Translations under genes and position numbers: made by a program
Notes under the pieces: model-generated
What the model was told of the DNA's origin: nothing
What the model saw: the letters and a program-made list of their open reading frames with translations, nothing else
Database searches by the model: none
Shown here: positions 9,678 to 18,597 of the stretch, in pieces
Layout: each line of letters begins with the position of its first letter
Position numbering within the stretch: position 1 is the stretch's first letter
Source of the DNA: Flavobacteriales bacterium
Lineage (GTDB): Bacteria > Bacteroidota > Bacteroidia > Flavobacteriales > BACL11
DNA: 64,000 bases
Direction of reading: 5' to 3'
Assembly (NCBI GenBank): GCA_014381465.1
Contig: JACNLP010000027.1
Coordinates: 1-64,000 of the forward strand

Positions 9678-12600
9678 TAGTCCTCTCTTTCGTTTAGTCT
9701 TTTTTGTAATTTAGTATAAGGCTCTACCTCCATCTTAGTTGGTGGAGTTTGACCTCCTATCCATAGCCACCATCTTGCGCGTCTCATATCATTAAAATAA
9801 AGTATTAATGACGGGAAATAAAGAAGCAATATAACAGTACCAAATAGCACACCAAATGCTACTGATATTGCCATAGGAATTAGGAATTGTGCTTGGAAAC
9901 TTTTTTCTAAAATTAAAGGAAATAACCCTACAAAAGTTGTAATTGTTGTAAGTATAATTGCTCTAAATCTGCTTGTACCAGCAGCAATTACAGCATCATC
10001 CATATTCATTCCTTCTGCAATATTTCTATTGTATTTATCAAGCATTACTACTGCATCATTTACTAGTATTCCAATAAGTGCAATTACACCCCATACACTC
10101 ATTATTGAGAATGGTTTTCCGATAATACCATGTCCTAAAATTGCCGAGAAAATACCTATTGGGACTACCATCAAGATTAATCTTGCCTGATAGAATGACT
10201 TAAAGTTTAGGGAAATTGTAAGTACAATCAATATAATACTAATAAGAAATGCGATTCCTAGTCTTTTACCACTATCTGCTGCTTCTTCAGCTTGTCCCAT
10301 TATCTTATAACTAACTTCAGGAAATTCATTTCTCATAATTCCTAAATATTCCCTTTCAATTTCAGCATTTACATCTCCTGAAAATTCTGCATTATAAAGA
10401 TTAGCATCAACTCTTATTTCTTTAGTTCCGTTAATGTGGTTTATTTTTACTCTACCTCTTTTGTACTCATAATTAGCAATAGCTTCAAGCGGATACATTT
10501 CCCCACTCATAGTTTTGATTTTCACTTTATTCAAATCTTCTATGCTATTTCTGTCACTCTCAGGGTATCTTAACCAAATTTTAACCTCATCTCTACCTAC
10601 AATAAGTCTTTGCACTTCTTCTCCGAAAAACCCTTGTCTTATTTGCTTCATTACTGTTGCTTCATTCAGTCCTAAAGCATAAGCTTTTTCTTTTAAATTA
10701 ATGTGAATTTCACGGTTTCCAACTCCACCATTATCCATCACTTCTTTTACCATGTTTATTGAGCTTATTCTTTCTTTAAGCCAATTTACTGCATTTTTTA
10801 ATTGCTCATCATCTTCTGATTGTAAAGAAATAGATACTGCTTTACCAAATTGCTGAAAACCACCTACTGAAATCTTTTTCATTACCGCTAAGGAATCAGA
10901 GTGTATTCTCCTTTGAATCTCGTTAGAAATATCAATAGTAGATATAAGTTCGTTCTCCTCAATAGCAAGTCTTAAACTTCCTACATGAGAACCAGAAACT
11001 CCTAAATTCTCAGTAAAACCTACAGTTAAAGAAACATCTGTAAATATACTATCATTAAATTCTTCTATTAACTCTTTATGATAATCTTGAATAATACCAT
11101 CAATATACCACAAGAAATTTTCAGTTCTAAATTCTCTTTCACCAGGTTTGTAAGCGAACTCAATCTTTACTTCATTAAAGGGAACTGACGGGAAGAAAGT
11201 CCATCTAATAACACCAGTTGCTAGCATAATAACTACTATTACTATAATTGCAACTGGAGTCCAAACATGCTTTCGGTAATTCTTTACAAAAGAGGTATTT
11301 ACTTTTGTGTACCAATTCCTAAGCTTTACCACCTTACTCTCAACTACTTTTTTTATTTTTCCTATTCTAGAATCAGTATCTTCAGTTAATACAGCTCTTG
11401 AAGCTAAGTGAGATGGCAACACTAAAAATGCTTCTATCAAAGAAAAGAGTAAGGCTGCTATCACACTAAACGCCATTTCCTGCATCATTTCCATTTGCCC
11501 ACCAACAAATAACAAAGTAGAGAAAGCAAATACAGTTGTAAGTACTGATGTTAATACAGGAGTTACAACTTCCATAGTTCCATCAAGTGCTGCTTTCATT
11601 GGAGATTTACCTTTTTCAAAGTGGTTGTAAATATTTTCTGCAATTACAATACCATCATCAACAAGTATACCTACAACTAATATCATACCAAATAATGAAA
11701 TCATGTTTATAGTCATTCCATAAAGCAAACCGAAAGAAATCATTCCTATAAAGGAGAACGGAATACCAAATGCAACCCATGATGAAAGCCTAAAACTTAA
11801 GAACAACCCAAGAATAACCACCACTAAAAACAAACCAATAAGTAAATTATTACTTAATGTTTCTATTCTTTGATCAAGCATATCTGCAAACTGAAATAGT
11901 GTTATTATTTCAAATTCAGGATTTTCTGCATTAAACTTTGCAATGTATTTTTCTAAAGAGTTTGCTATTTTTTTAATATCCTCTTCAGGAGTTTTCTTAA
12001 TCAAAAAACTAATTGATCGCTCTCCATTTACAAAAGATTTCATTGGAATATCAGAAAACTCTAAAGCTACTTTTGCAATATCTTTAAGTCTGACAATATC
12101 CCCATTTCTATCAGAAAAAATAACAATATTCTCTACTCCTGCAGTTGTAGTATTTCTGTTATTTGACCGTATAATTATCTCATCTTTTTGAGTTTTAATA
12201 CTCCCTCCTGATATATCAATATTACTTAACTTGATTGCAGTGCTGATTGCATCAAAATTGATATTATGCCTTAAAAGTGAGGATTCATCTATCTCTACAG
12301 AAATAATAATTGGCGCATAACCAATCACTTGAATCTGACTTATTTCATCATCATTCAATAAATCTTGCTCAATTTTATCCGCTTTTTCTTTTAGTTGCCA
12401 AAGGTCATCTGGCCCGTTTAAAGCATAGTAACCAACCATATTACCCATCCCGCCCATTCCTCTGCTTTTCTGCTTTTGAACAGTTGGCTTCTCAGCTCCT
12501 GAAGGAAAGGAATAGATTGCATCAACAGAGTTTTTTACATCAGTAAGTACATCATCTATATCAAAACCTTCATAGACTTCAATAGTAACTGCTGATACAT

Positions 12601-12862
12601 TTTCAGATGATGTAGAAGTAACTTCCTCTATCCCTTCAATTCCATTTAAGGATTCTTCAATTCGGGTAGTAATTCCTTCTTCTATCTCTTCAGGTGAAGC
12701 ACCAGGATAAGCAACATTTACATACACTTTATTTGGTGGCAACTCAGGGAAAAACGACTGAGGCATCATTGCTAGACTAAGGAATCCAGCAATAGCAGTA
12801 ATAATTATTACTGCATTGGCATAGATAGGGTACTTTATAAAATAGGCAATTAATTTTCTCAT
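9677..12862 (-). CDS. RND efflux transporter permease (AcrB/AcrD/AcrF family)
   Basis: 1061 aa, MPQSFFPELPPNKVYVNVAYPGASPEEIEEGIT, GILVDDGIVIAENIY, two sets of TM helices. Confidence 0.96.
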   Translation of the reverse strand: MRKLIAYFIKYPIYANAVIIITAIAGFLSLAMMPQSFFPELPPNKVYVNVAYPGASPEEIEEGITTRIEESLNGIEGIEEVTSTSSENVSAVTIEVYEGFDIDDVLTDVKNSVDAIYSFPSGAEKPTVQKQKSRGMGGMGNMVGYYALNGPDDLWQLKEKADKIEQDLLNDDEISQIQVIGYAPIIISVEIDESSLLRHNINFDAISTAIKLSNIDISGGSIKTQKDEIIIRSNNRNTTTAGVENIVIFSDRNGDIVRLKDIAKVALEFSDIPMKSFVNGERSISFLIKKTPEEDIKKIANSLEKYIAKFNAENPEFEIITLFQFADMLDQRIETLSNNLLIGLFLVVVILGLFLSFRLSSWVAFGIPFSFIGMISFGLLYGMTINMISLFGMILVVGILVDDGIVIAENIYNHFEKGKSPMKAALDGTMEVVTPVLTSVLTTVFAFSTLLFVGGQMEMMQEMAFSVIAALLFSLIEAFLVLPSHLASRAVLTEDTDSRIGKIKKVVESKVVKLRNWYTKVNTSFVKNYRKHVWTPVAIIVIVVIMLATGVIRWTFFPSVPFNEVKIEFAYKPGEREFRTENFLWYIDGIIQDYHKELIEEFNDSIFTDVSLTVGFTENLGVSGSHVGSLRLAIEENELISTIDISNEIQRRIHSDSLAVMKKISVGGFQQFGKAVSISLQSEDDEQLKNAVNWLKERISSINMVKEVMDNGGVGNREIHINLKEKAYALGLNEATVMKQIRQGFFGEEVQRLIVGRDEVKIWLRYPESDRNSIEDLNKVKIKTMSGEMYPLEAIANYEYKRGRVKINHINGTKEIRVDANLYNAEFSGDVNAEIEREYLGIMRNEFPEVSYKIMGQAEEAADSGKRLGIAFLISIILIVLTISLNFKSFYQARLILMVVPIGIFSAILGHGIIGKPFSIMSVWGVIALIGILVNDAVVMLDKYNRNIAEGMNMDDAVIAAGTSRFRAIILTTITTFVGLFPLILEKSFQAQFLIPMAISVAFGVLFGTVILLLYFPSLILYFNDMRRARWWLWIGGQTPPTKMEVEPYTKLQKRLNERED

Positions 12863-12863
12863 T

Positions 12864-14024
12864 TTAGTTGCTTATTGGTTTTACAATTGTGCCCTCAGAA
12901 ATATTAACTAGTGGTTCACTTACTATTAATGTGTTGTCTGATAAATTATCAACTATTACATCATCACCTTGGTAGGCGATAATATTCACTTCAGTAATTT
13001 TTAATTTATTATCATTGTTTACTGTAAAAACTTTATTTTCTTCAAAGATTGCTCTTCTAGGTAATTTACAAACATCATCAGTTCCATTGGTAGTAATTGT
13101 AGCATTTAAGTACATTCCATTAAATAATGAATTTTCATTAATATTTATAGATGTAAATACTGATATATTTTGAGTACTTGGATTTACAAAGTTTCCTTTT
13201 CTGATAACTTTTCCATTATAAGTATTCCCGTTTTCAGAAAAACTTACTTTATCTCCAACATTAATAAATTGAATTTCTGAAGTATTTACAGTAAGCTCAA
13301 TTTCCATTTTCCCTTTACGGATAAAATCAACAACAGGGCTACCTGGATTTACATTTCCGCCAACATCAGAATATGATTTTGTTATGATTCCATCAAAAGG
13401 AGCAAAAACAGTGTATTTACTTAGCTTTTCTTCATCAGATTTTACAGACAAATACTCAGCCAAAATAGAACGAGAAACAATATAATTTTTCTCTTTTGTA
13501 CTACTCATTTCCGGAAAATCAGGTAAACTTTTATCAATATTAATTGCATTGAAAAAACGCTCCCACTTAGCGTATTCCGTATTATAATCAAGTTTAATAT
13601 CAGCCAAATTTGATGAAACCAAACTCATAAATCTGCTTTTCTTTGCATCAATTAGATGTTTTAAATCTGTGTTTTTAACAGAAAAAATTACCTCACCTTT
13701 TTTAATCTCAGTTCCTTTTTTAAAGGCATTAACTCCAATCAATCTTCCTTGAACTTCTGATGAAATGGTAATATTATTTAAAGAAACAACTCTACCTGAA
13801 CTGTTAATTTCATTTTTGATTTGAGAATTTGTAATTTTTGCAACAAGTACCGATTTTACAAGTTGTTCATGCGTTTCTTCTGCCTTAGCTTTAGATGCTC
13901 TAATAGATTCTGCATTATCTGCTCCATAAGACATTCCCATGTTATAGCTTACGGAAGAAACAAAGCCGAATAAGAGTAAGATTATTGCACTTGCAATAAT
14001 GATTAATGTTTTTCTAATGTTCAT
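12864..14024 (-). CDS. RND efflux periplasmic adaptor subunit (HlyD/MFP family)
   Basis: SSGRVVSLNNITISSEVQGRLIGVNAFKKGTEIKKGEVIFSVKN and YTVFAPFDGIITKSYSDVGGNVNPGSPVV. Confidence 0.93.
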   Translation of the reverse strand: MNIRKTLIIIASAIILLLFGFVSSVSYNMGMSYGADNAESIRASKAKAEETHEQLVKSVLVAKITNSQIKNEINSSGRVVSLNNITISSEVQGRLIGVNAFKKGTEIKKGEVIFSVKNTDLKHLIDAKKSRFMSLVSSNLADIKLDYNTEYAKWERFFNAINIDKSLPDFPEMSSTKEKNYIVSRSILAEYLSVKSDEEKLSKYTVFAPFDGIITKSYSDVGGNVNPGSPVVDFIRKGKMEIELTVNTSEIQFINVGDKVSFSENGNTYNGKVIRKGNFVNPSTQNISVFTSININENSLFNGMYLNATITTNGTDDVCKLPRRAIFEENKVFTVNNDNKLKITEVNIIAYQGDDVIVDNLSDNTLIVSEPLVNISEGTIVKPISN

Positions 14025-14026
14025 GA

Positions 14027-14425
14027 TTATTTAAAATAAGTTGTGTATTCGTTCAAATGTATGTTCAATTGGTTTAAGCCATCTTTTACCTCTTCAATAT
14101 CTTTTGAATCTATTTTTTTAAAATAGTCAAGCAATATAGGTTTAATATAATGATGTAATTGGTCGTGCGCATCACCTTCCATATTACAAGCCTTAATAAT
14201 TTTATTAAATTCCCTTTTTAATTCTGAATTTAGATTATGATAATCTTCAATAGAAATTCCATTAAACTTTGAAATGAGAGTTTGCATTTGGGTTATACCG
14301 TTAGTTGTTTCAATATTTGCTTCCCATTTATCTCCATTGTTAAGAGTTAGGTTTTCAATTTCTATTTTATTTTCTGTGCAGGATAACAAAAACACACTTA
14401 GAAGTATTGCTATAATTTTATTCAT
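14027..14425 (-). CDS. Small lipoprotein in RND operon, putative metal-binding (CNMEGDAHDQLHHYIKP)
   Basis: Lipobox LLSC; Met/His/Cys-containing motif KACNMEGDAHDQLHHYIKPIL. Confidence 0.6.
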   Translation of the reverse strand: MNKIIAILLSVFLLSCTENKIEIENLTLNNGDKWEANIETTNGITQMQTLISKFNGISIEDYHNLNSELKREFNKIIKACNMEGDAHDQLHHYIKPILLDYFKKIDSKDIEEVKDGLNQLNIHLNEYTTYFK

Positions 14426-15012
14426 TTGTTGGTTTTTTTAATAATATTTCTAATGTTTTCCATAGTTTCTTTCCATCATCTTTCAAACCTCCTTTAAAGC
14501 CAGAAAGTTTCCAAGTTAAAATTGTACTTCTTATTCCTCCAAGTACAATAATAGCTAATTGTTCTACATCTAAATCATTTCGGATACTTCCTTCTTGTTG
14601 TCCGCTCTTTATTAGTGTAGTAATTTTTTTTGCCCTTTGTTCTAAAATTTTATTTACTACCCCTGATAAAACAGAGCAATATTGAAAAGATGTTTCAGAG
14701 AAAATAACCATTACTAGTGCCGGATTTTTCTCGATATGTGCAAATTTAAATTTTAAGATGAGTCTGAATTTTTCTAAAGCAGTTTTGTCGCTACTATGTA
14801 TATCTGAAAGTTTTTGAATAATCTTTTCTCTGTGAAACAACAATAATGCTTTTAGTATCTCAGTTTTGTCTTTAAAATGACGATAAAAGAGCAGGTTCAG
14901 AAAAAGACATTTTATTTGCTAGATTCTTTATAGTAAGGTTTTGTACGCCCTTTTCACCAATCAAATCTTTTGAAGCATCAATAATTTCTATTTGTCTTTT
15001 TGTGAAATTCAT
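14418..15012 (-). pseudogene. TetR/AcrR-family regulator disrupted by a 1-nt frameshift
   Basis: Minus strand from ATG 15012: MNFTKRQIEIIDASKDLIGEKGVQNLTIKNLANKMSFSEPAL, then stop in frame. Removing one T from the T4 run (plus-strand AAAA 14885-14888) restores ...SEPALYRHFKDKTEILKALLLFHREK into the 14418..14843 TetR C-terminal ORF. Confidence 0.85.
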
Positions 15013-15016
15013 GCGG

Positions 15017-15024
15017 CAAAGATA
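15017..15024 (-). promoter_or_regulatory. Bacteroidota -7 box (TATCTTTG) of the TetR gene
   Basis: Minus strand TATCTTTGCCGCATG; 4 nt before the ATG. Confidence 0.5.
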
Positions 15025-15028
15025 TAAA

Positions 15029-15046
15029 AGTTAGTAAATACTAACT
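15029..15046. promoter_or_regulatory. Candidate TetR operator palindrome
   Basis: AGTTAGTA-AA-TACTAACT, perfect 8-bp arms, immediately upstream of the -7 box of the TetR gene. Confidence 0.65.
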
Positions 15047-15063
15047 AACTTTTTGATTTTTAT

Positions 15064-15213
15064 TTATAAGCTTGTTAAATATGAATCATACCCTGAAAAA
15101 TAAAAGCTTACATTATCAATTGAATCTGCCTCTAATACTGCTTTTTATTTAATGTAACTATCTTCTACAGTGGTATTATAATAAAAAGCATGGCTCAAGT
15201 CAACCCTCTTAAG
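15064..15213 (-). pseudogene. Possible gene remnant between ATPase stop and TetR promoter
   Basis: Minus-strand frame LKRVDLSHAFYYNTTVEDSYIK*KAVLEADSIDNVSFYFSGYDSYLTSL* reads protein-like with one internal stop. Confidence 0.3.
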
Positions 15214-15741
15214 TTATCTTTTGGAAAGGATAAATTTTACTCTTTCTTTAATATTTGATTTTGGGATTTCTATTAAATTATAATCAAACTCTTTATAAGC
15301 AGTAATTAGTTCTTTCTCAATTAGCTTTGCCTGAAAAATATCTTCTTTCCTTTCTTTATCTTTTATGTAAATTTCTTCCCAAATTGGGGTGTAAAAAACC
15401 GATTTTGAATATTTCATTTCTTTACATTTTTTTATCAAATAATTATCTATTTCTAGATTATCTATACGCATATATGCAATTACATCTACAATTCCTCTAT
15501 CAAAAAAATGAATTTTATTGTTTGGTGCATTGTCAAACTGAACTTTTCTTAAAGCTGCAACTCTTTCAGAAAAAGCTTGAAGATTTTTCCATGGTAGAAT
15601 ATCACCTCCACTTGCTAATTGTTCTGCAATTATTTCCCTTGAAATTTCTTTACTGCAACTATATCCAAGTTTTTTTAAACAATCAATAATAGCTGTTTTT
15701 CCAGTTCCTGGAGCACCTGTTATTACGATTTTCTTTTCCAT
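15214..15741 (-). CDS. AAA_28-type ATPase (NadR/Ttd14-like P-loop)
   Basis: KKIVITGAPGTGKTAIIDCLKKLGYSCSKEISREIIAEQLASGGDILPW. Confidence 0.85.
   Translation of the reverse strand: MEKKIVITGAPGTGKTAIIDCLKKLGYSCSKEISREIIAEQLASGGDILPWKNLQAFSERVAALRKVQFDNAPNNKIHFFDRGIVDVIAYMRIDNLEIDNYLIKKCKEMKYSKSVFYTPIWEEIYIKDKERKEDIFQAKLIEKELITAYKEFDYNLIEIPKSNIKERVKFILSKR
15219..15262. repeat. 44-nt direct repeat, copy 2, inside the 3' end of the ATPase gene
   Basis: Identical to 8256..8299; encodes the ATPase C-terminus (KSNIKERVKFILSK). Confidence 0.97.
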
Positions 15742-16443
15742 TTAAAAACTTAAAACAGCTAATAATACACCAACTATTATAGTAATTATTTTAGTAAAAC
15801 TGAATCTGTGCCCCTCAGTACTTTCAAATAAAATAGTAGTAGAAATATGTAAGAAAACACCAATTACAATTGCCATAATCTCATTGTGATAATCAGCAAG
15901 AGTTGTAAATAAACTTCCTGCAAAAACTCCTAAAGGCGCCATAAGTGCAAATAAAAAGAGTAATAAATATGCTTTCGATTTCTTCATGTTTGATTGTAAA
16001 AAGAAAGTCATCAGTACGATAGCAACTGGCATTTTGTGTAGCACAATTCCTGTAAGTAAGGCGTTATGTGTATGATTGTGCAAATGCCCTCCAAGGGGAA
16101 CACCTTCTAGTAAAGCATGTAAACAAAGGCTAGTTAAAACTGAGAATGGAATTACATTACTCTTGTGGAAATGACCGTGTTCTATCCCCTGAGAAAAGTA
16201 TTCTAAAAGAATTTGGATTAAGAAACCTCCAAGTATATATAGCCCAATATTTTCAGTAGTATCGTGCTTAAATAATTCAGGTAGTAAATGAAGTAAACTT
16301 ACAGCAAGAAGATATGCGCCACTAAAAGTTAAAAGCAATTGAATATTCTTGCTTTTTTTGATGTTGAAAATTTCAACAATTATTGCTCCGGCAATTACTG
16401 AGCTAAATAATAATATGATTGTTAAAGCATTCACTTTTTGCAA
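15742..16443 (-). CDS. ZIP-family metal transporter
   Basis: His-rich ZIP pattern SLCLHALLEGVPLGGHLHNHTHNALLTGIVLHKMPVAIVL; start may be GTG near 16434. Confidence 0.9.
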   Translation of the reverse strand: MQKVNALTIILLFSSVIAGAIIVEIFNIKKSKNIQLLLTFSGAYLLAVSLLHLLPELFKHDTTENIGLYILGGFLIQILLEYFSQGIEHGHFHKSNVIPFSVLTSLCLHALLEGVPLGGHLHNHTHNALLTGIVLHKMPVAIVLMTFFLQSNMKKSKAYLLLFLFALMAPLGVFAGSLFTTLADYHNEIMAIVIGVFLHISTTILFESTEGHRFSFTKIITIIVGVLLAVLSF

Positions 16444-17153
16444 ATTAAGATTAATCTATCAGAAGAAGTAGCGTTAAAATCTTCCAATTTATAGTTGCCA
16501 AAGATATCAATAATTCTTAGCCCTGCATTACTTATAAATGTAGAAAAATCAGCCAAAGTGATTGTCTTTACTTTTTCTTGAAAATGTTGTTTTTCAGTTC
16601 CGTTAATAATTTCAATATCTTTAATAATATGTCCGTTCTCTACTTTCCTTGTAATCTTAAATAGTATATCATCAATACTCTTTTGTTCTTCTAGTACTAA
16701 ATTAGTAATTACCTTTTTCACATTCATAAAATCAATAATCAAAATTCCTTCTAATTTTAAATTACTAGCCATAGCATTTATGGCTTTTTGTTCATCTTTA
16801 GTATCCTCAAAATAACCAAAAGAGGTAAATAAATTAGTAACAACATCAAAGTTGTTTTTTTGATATACCTCACGCATATCGTGTACTGCAAAATTCAGAG
16901 TTGTATTTTTATCTTTTTTGGCAGCACTTATACTGTTAGGCGATAAATCAACCCCAACAACATCCATTCCTTTTTGATTAAAGTATTTTGCATGCCTTCC
17001 TTTTCCACAGGCAATATCAATGAGTTTACTCCCCTTTTTAATCTGTAAGTGAGCAACTAAATTGTCAATAAATGCTTGCGCTTCTTTTTCATCTCTATTT
17101 TTATAGAGGGTATGGTAGTAGAGGGAATCAAACCAGCTTGTAAACCAACTCAT
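16431..17153 (-). CDS. Class I SAM-dependent methyltransferase
   Basis: KLIDIACGKGRHAKYFNQKGMDVVGVDLSPNSI. Confidence 0.9.
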   Translation of the reverse strand: MSWFTSWFDSLYYHTLYKNRDEKEAQAFIDNLVAHLQIKKGSKLIDIACGKGRHAKYFNQKGMDVVGVDLSPNSISAAKKDKNTTLNFAVHDMREVYQKNNFDVVTNLFTSFGYFEDTKDEQKAINAMASNLKLEGILIIDFMNVKKVITNLVLEEQKSIDDILFKITRKVENGHIIKDIEIINGTEKQHFQEKVKTITLADFSTFISNAGLRIIDIFGNYKLEDFNATSSDRLILICKK

Positions 17154-17494
17154 AATTGTTCTCTTAATTTTTTAGGCATATTTTTTACCACCAATTTGTA
17201 AGAATCGGCAATCCACTCTTCAATTTGTTTGTCGCTTAAATCCCCAGTAAAACTTACGGAATTCCAATGTTTTTTGTTCATGTGCCAAGCAGGAGTTACT
17301 TCCGTGTGTTCTTCTCTTAAATTTATTGCTTTTTCAGGATCACATTTTAAGTTGCAAAACTCAAACGACATCATATTACAAAGTGCAAACATTTTACCGA
17401 CCACTTTAAATACTAAGGTGTCTTCATCAAAAGGCAATTCTTCTGTTGTTCCTTTGAATGATAAGCAATATTTTCTGAAATGGTCAAGGGTCAT
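17150..17494 (-). CDS. MmcQ/YjbR family protein
   Basis: RKYCLSFKGTTEELPFDEDTLVFKVVGKMFAL ... TPAWHMNKKHWNSV. Confidence 0.92.
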   Translation of the reverse strand: MTLDHFRKYCLSFKGTTEELPFDEDTLVFKVVGKMFALCNMMSFEFCNLKCDPEKAINLREEHTEVTPAWHMNKKHWNSVSFTGDLSDKQIEEWIADSYKLVVKNMPKKLREQL

Positions 17495-17586
17495 AAGGGC
17501 AAATATAAGGTCTTTATGTAATTAATTAGAAACTATTTTGATAGATTTTTATAAGAACCACACGATACAATCGTGCGGGAGCTAGG
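17445..17586. repeat. 142-nt direct repeat copy 1 (YjbR 5' end + promoter + REP palindrome)
   Basis: Aligns to 18415..18556 at constant offset 970 with 6 mismatches by eye. Confidence 0.95.
17557..17584 (-). repeat. REP-like palindrome (reverse orientation)
   Basis: ACCACACGATACAATCGTGCGGGAGCT; stem CACGAT-ACA-ATCGTG. Confidence 0.85.
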
Positions 17587-17714
17587 TCATAGTTGCAAAT
17601 GTAGTTAAATCAATTTTTTTGGTTATATTTAAAATATTCTTTGTACTTTGAAACGCAAAATTTTAACATCTTAACCAAGCAAATAGGGTAAAAATTTTAA
17701 ATAATAATGAGTTT

Positions 17715-18368
17715 ATGACGATAATCAAGAAAATGAGAAGCAACTGTCCAAGTTGTGGTAAAGTTGTAGAAAAATCAGGTTTTATGAGTTTTAACTATTC
17801 AAATACGAACTTATATTCTGATGGAAATAAGCAGGGAGGAGAGGATTTAGATTTTGCATCACCCATAGTTAGTTGTTTCAATTGTAAAGAGTATTTTTTT
17901 GAGGGAGATATATTTTCTGTATGGTTTAATTCTGTTGATGAATCAGATGAAGAAATAAATGAGTCTGAAGTAGGCTCTATGTATGCTGCAAGGGTTACAG
18001 ATATTTATAAGTTGCTAGAGAGTAAAAATTCAAAATTTATTAAAGATGCTTTTAATTTGTATAAATATATTATTCAATGCTTAAATCAAGTATTTTTGAG
18101 TAATGGCAAACTATATAACTACCAGAAAGAGATTTATTATAATTCTATTGATAGAACTATTGAGATTTTAGAAAGTAAAGAAGTAGTTGGTAAAAGTGAA
18201 AGCTCTAAAATTCTTTTTCTTGCAGAACTTTATAGATACCAAGAGGAGTATGAGAAAAGTTTAGAAATATTAAATACTATTAACAATAGAGAGTATAGAA
18301 ATTTTGTAACTCAACTTAAAGAAGCGTGTAAACAGAAAATTAAGAATTGTATAATTATTAACAAATAA
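17715..18368 (+). CDS. Uncharacterised zinc-ribbon N-terminal / helical (DUF2225-like) protein
   Basis: CPSCG...CFNC pairs; C-terminus SSKILFLAELYRYQEEYEKSLEIL. Confidence 0.6.
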   Translation: MTIIKKMRSNCPSCGKVVEKSGFMSFNYSNTNLYSDGNKQGGEDLDFASPIVSCFNCKEYFFEGDIFSVWFNSVDESDEEINESEVGSMYAARVTDIYKLLESKNSKFIKDAFNLYKYIIQCLNQVFLSNGKLYNYQKEIYYNSIDRTIEILESKEVVGKSESSKILFLAELYRYQEEYEKSLEILNTINNREYRNFVTQLKEACKQKIKNCIIINK

Positions 18369-18414
18369 AAATTAATTTAAACTTAAACCCTTTAAGGGCT
18401 AGTCTTATTCCTCA

Positions 18415-18556
18415 GTTGTTCCTTTAAGTGAAAGGCAATATTCTCTGAAATGGTCAAGGGTCATAAGGGCAAATATAAGTTCTTTATGTAATTAATTAGA
18501 AACTATTTTGATAGATTTTTATAAGAACCACACGATACAATCGTGCGGGAGCTAGG
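18415..18556. repeat. 142-nt direct repeat copy 2, with orphan YjbR 5' fragment (18415..18464)
   Basis: Offset 970 from 17445..17586; YjbR-like fragment not continued by a full gene. Confidence 0.95.
18527..18554 (-). repeat. REP-like palindrome (reverse orientation)
   Basis: Identical to 17557..17584. Confidence 0.85.
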
Positions 18557-18597
18557 ATTTAATTTTCAATAATAATTAAACAATAAAATATAAAAAG

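Noticed and set aside
8370-14425. Efflux cassette as a composite transposon
   Set aside because: No transposase or terminal inverted repeats seen; only the 44-nt direct repeats, so a gene-end insertion is the better fit
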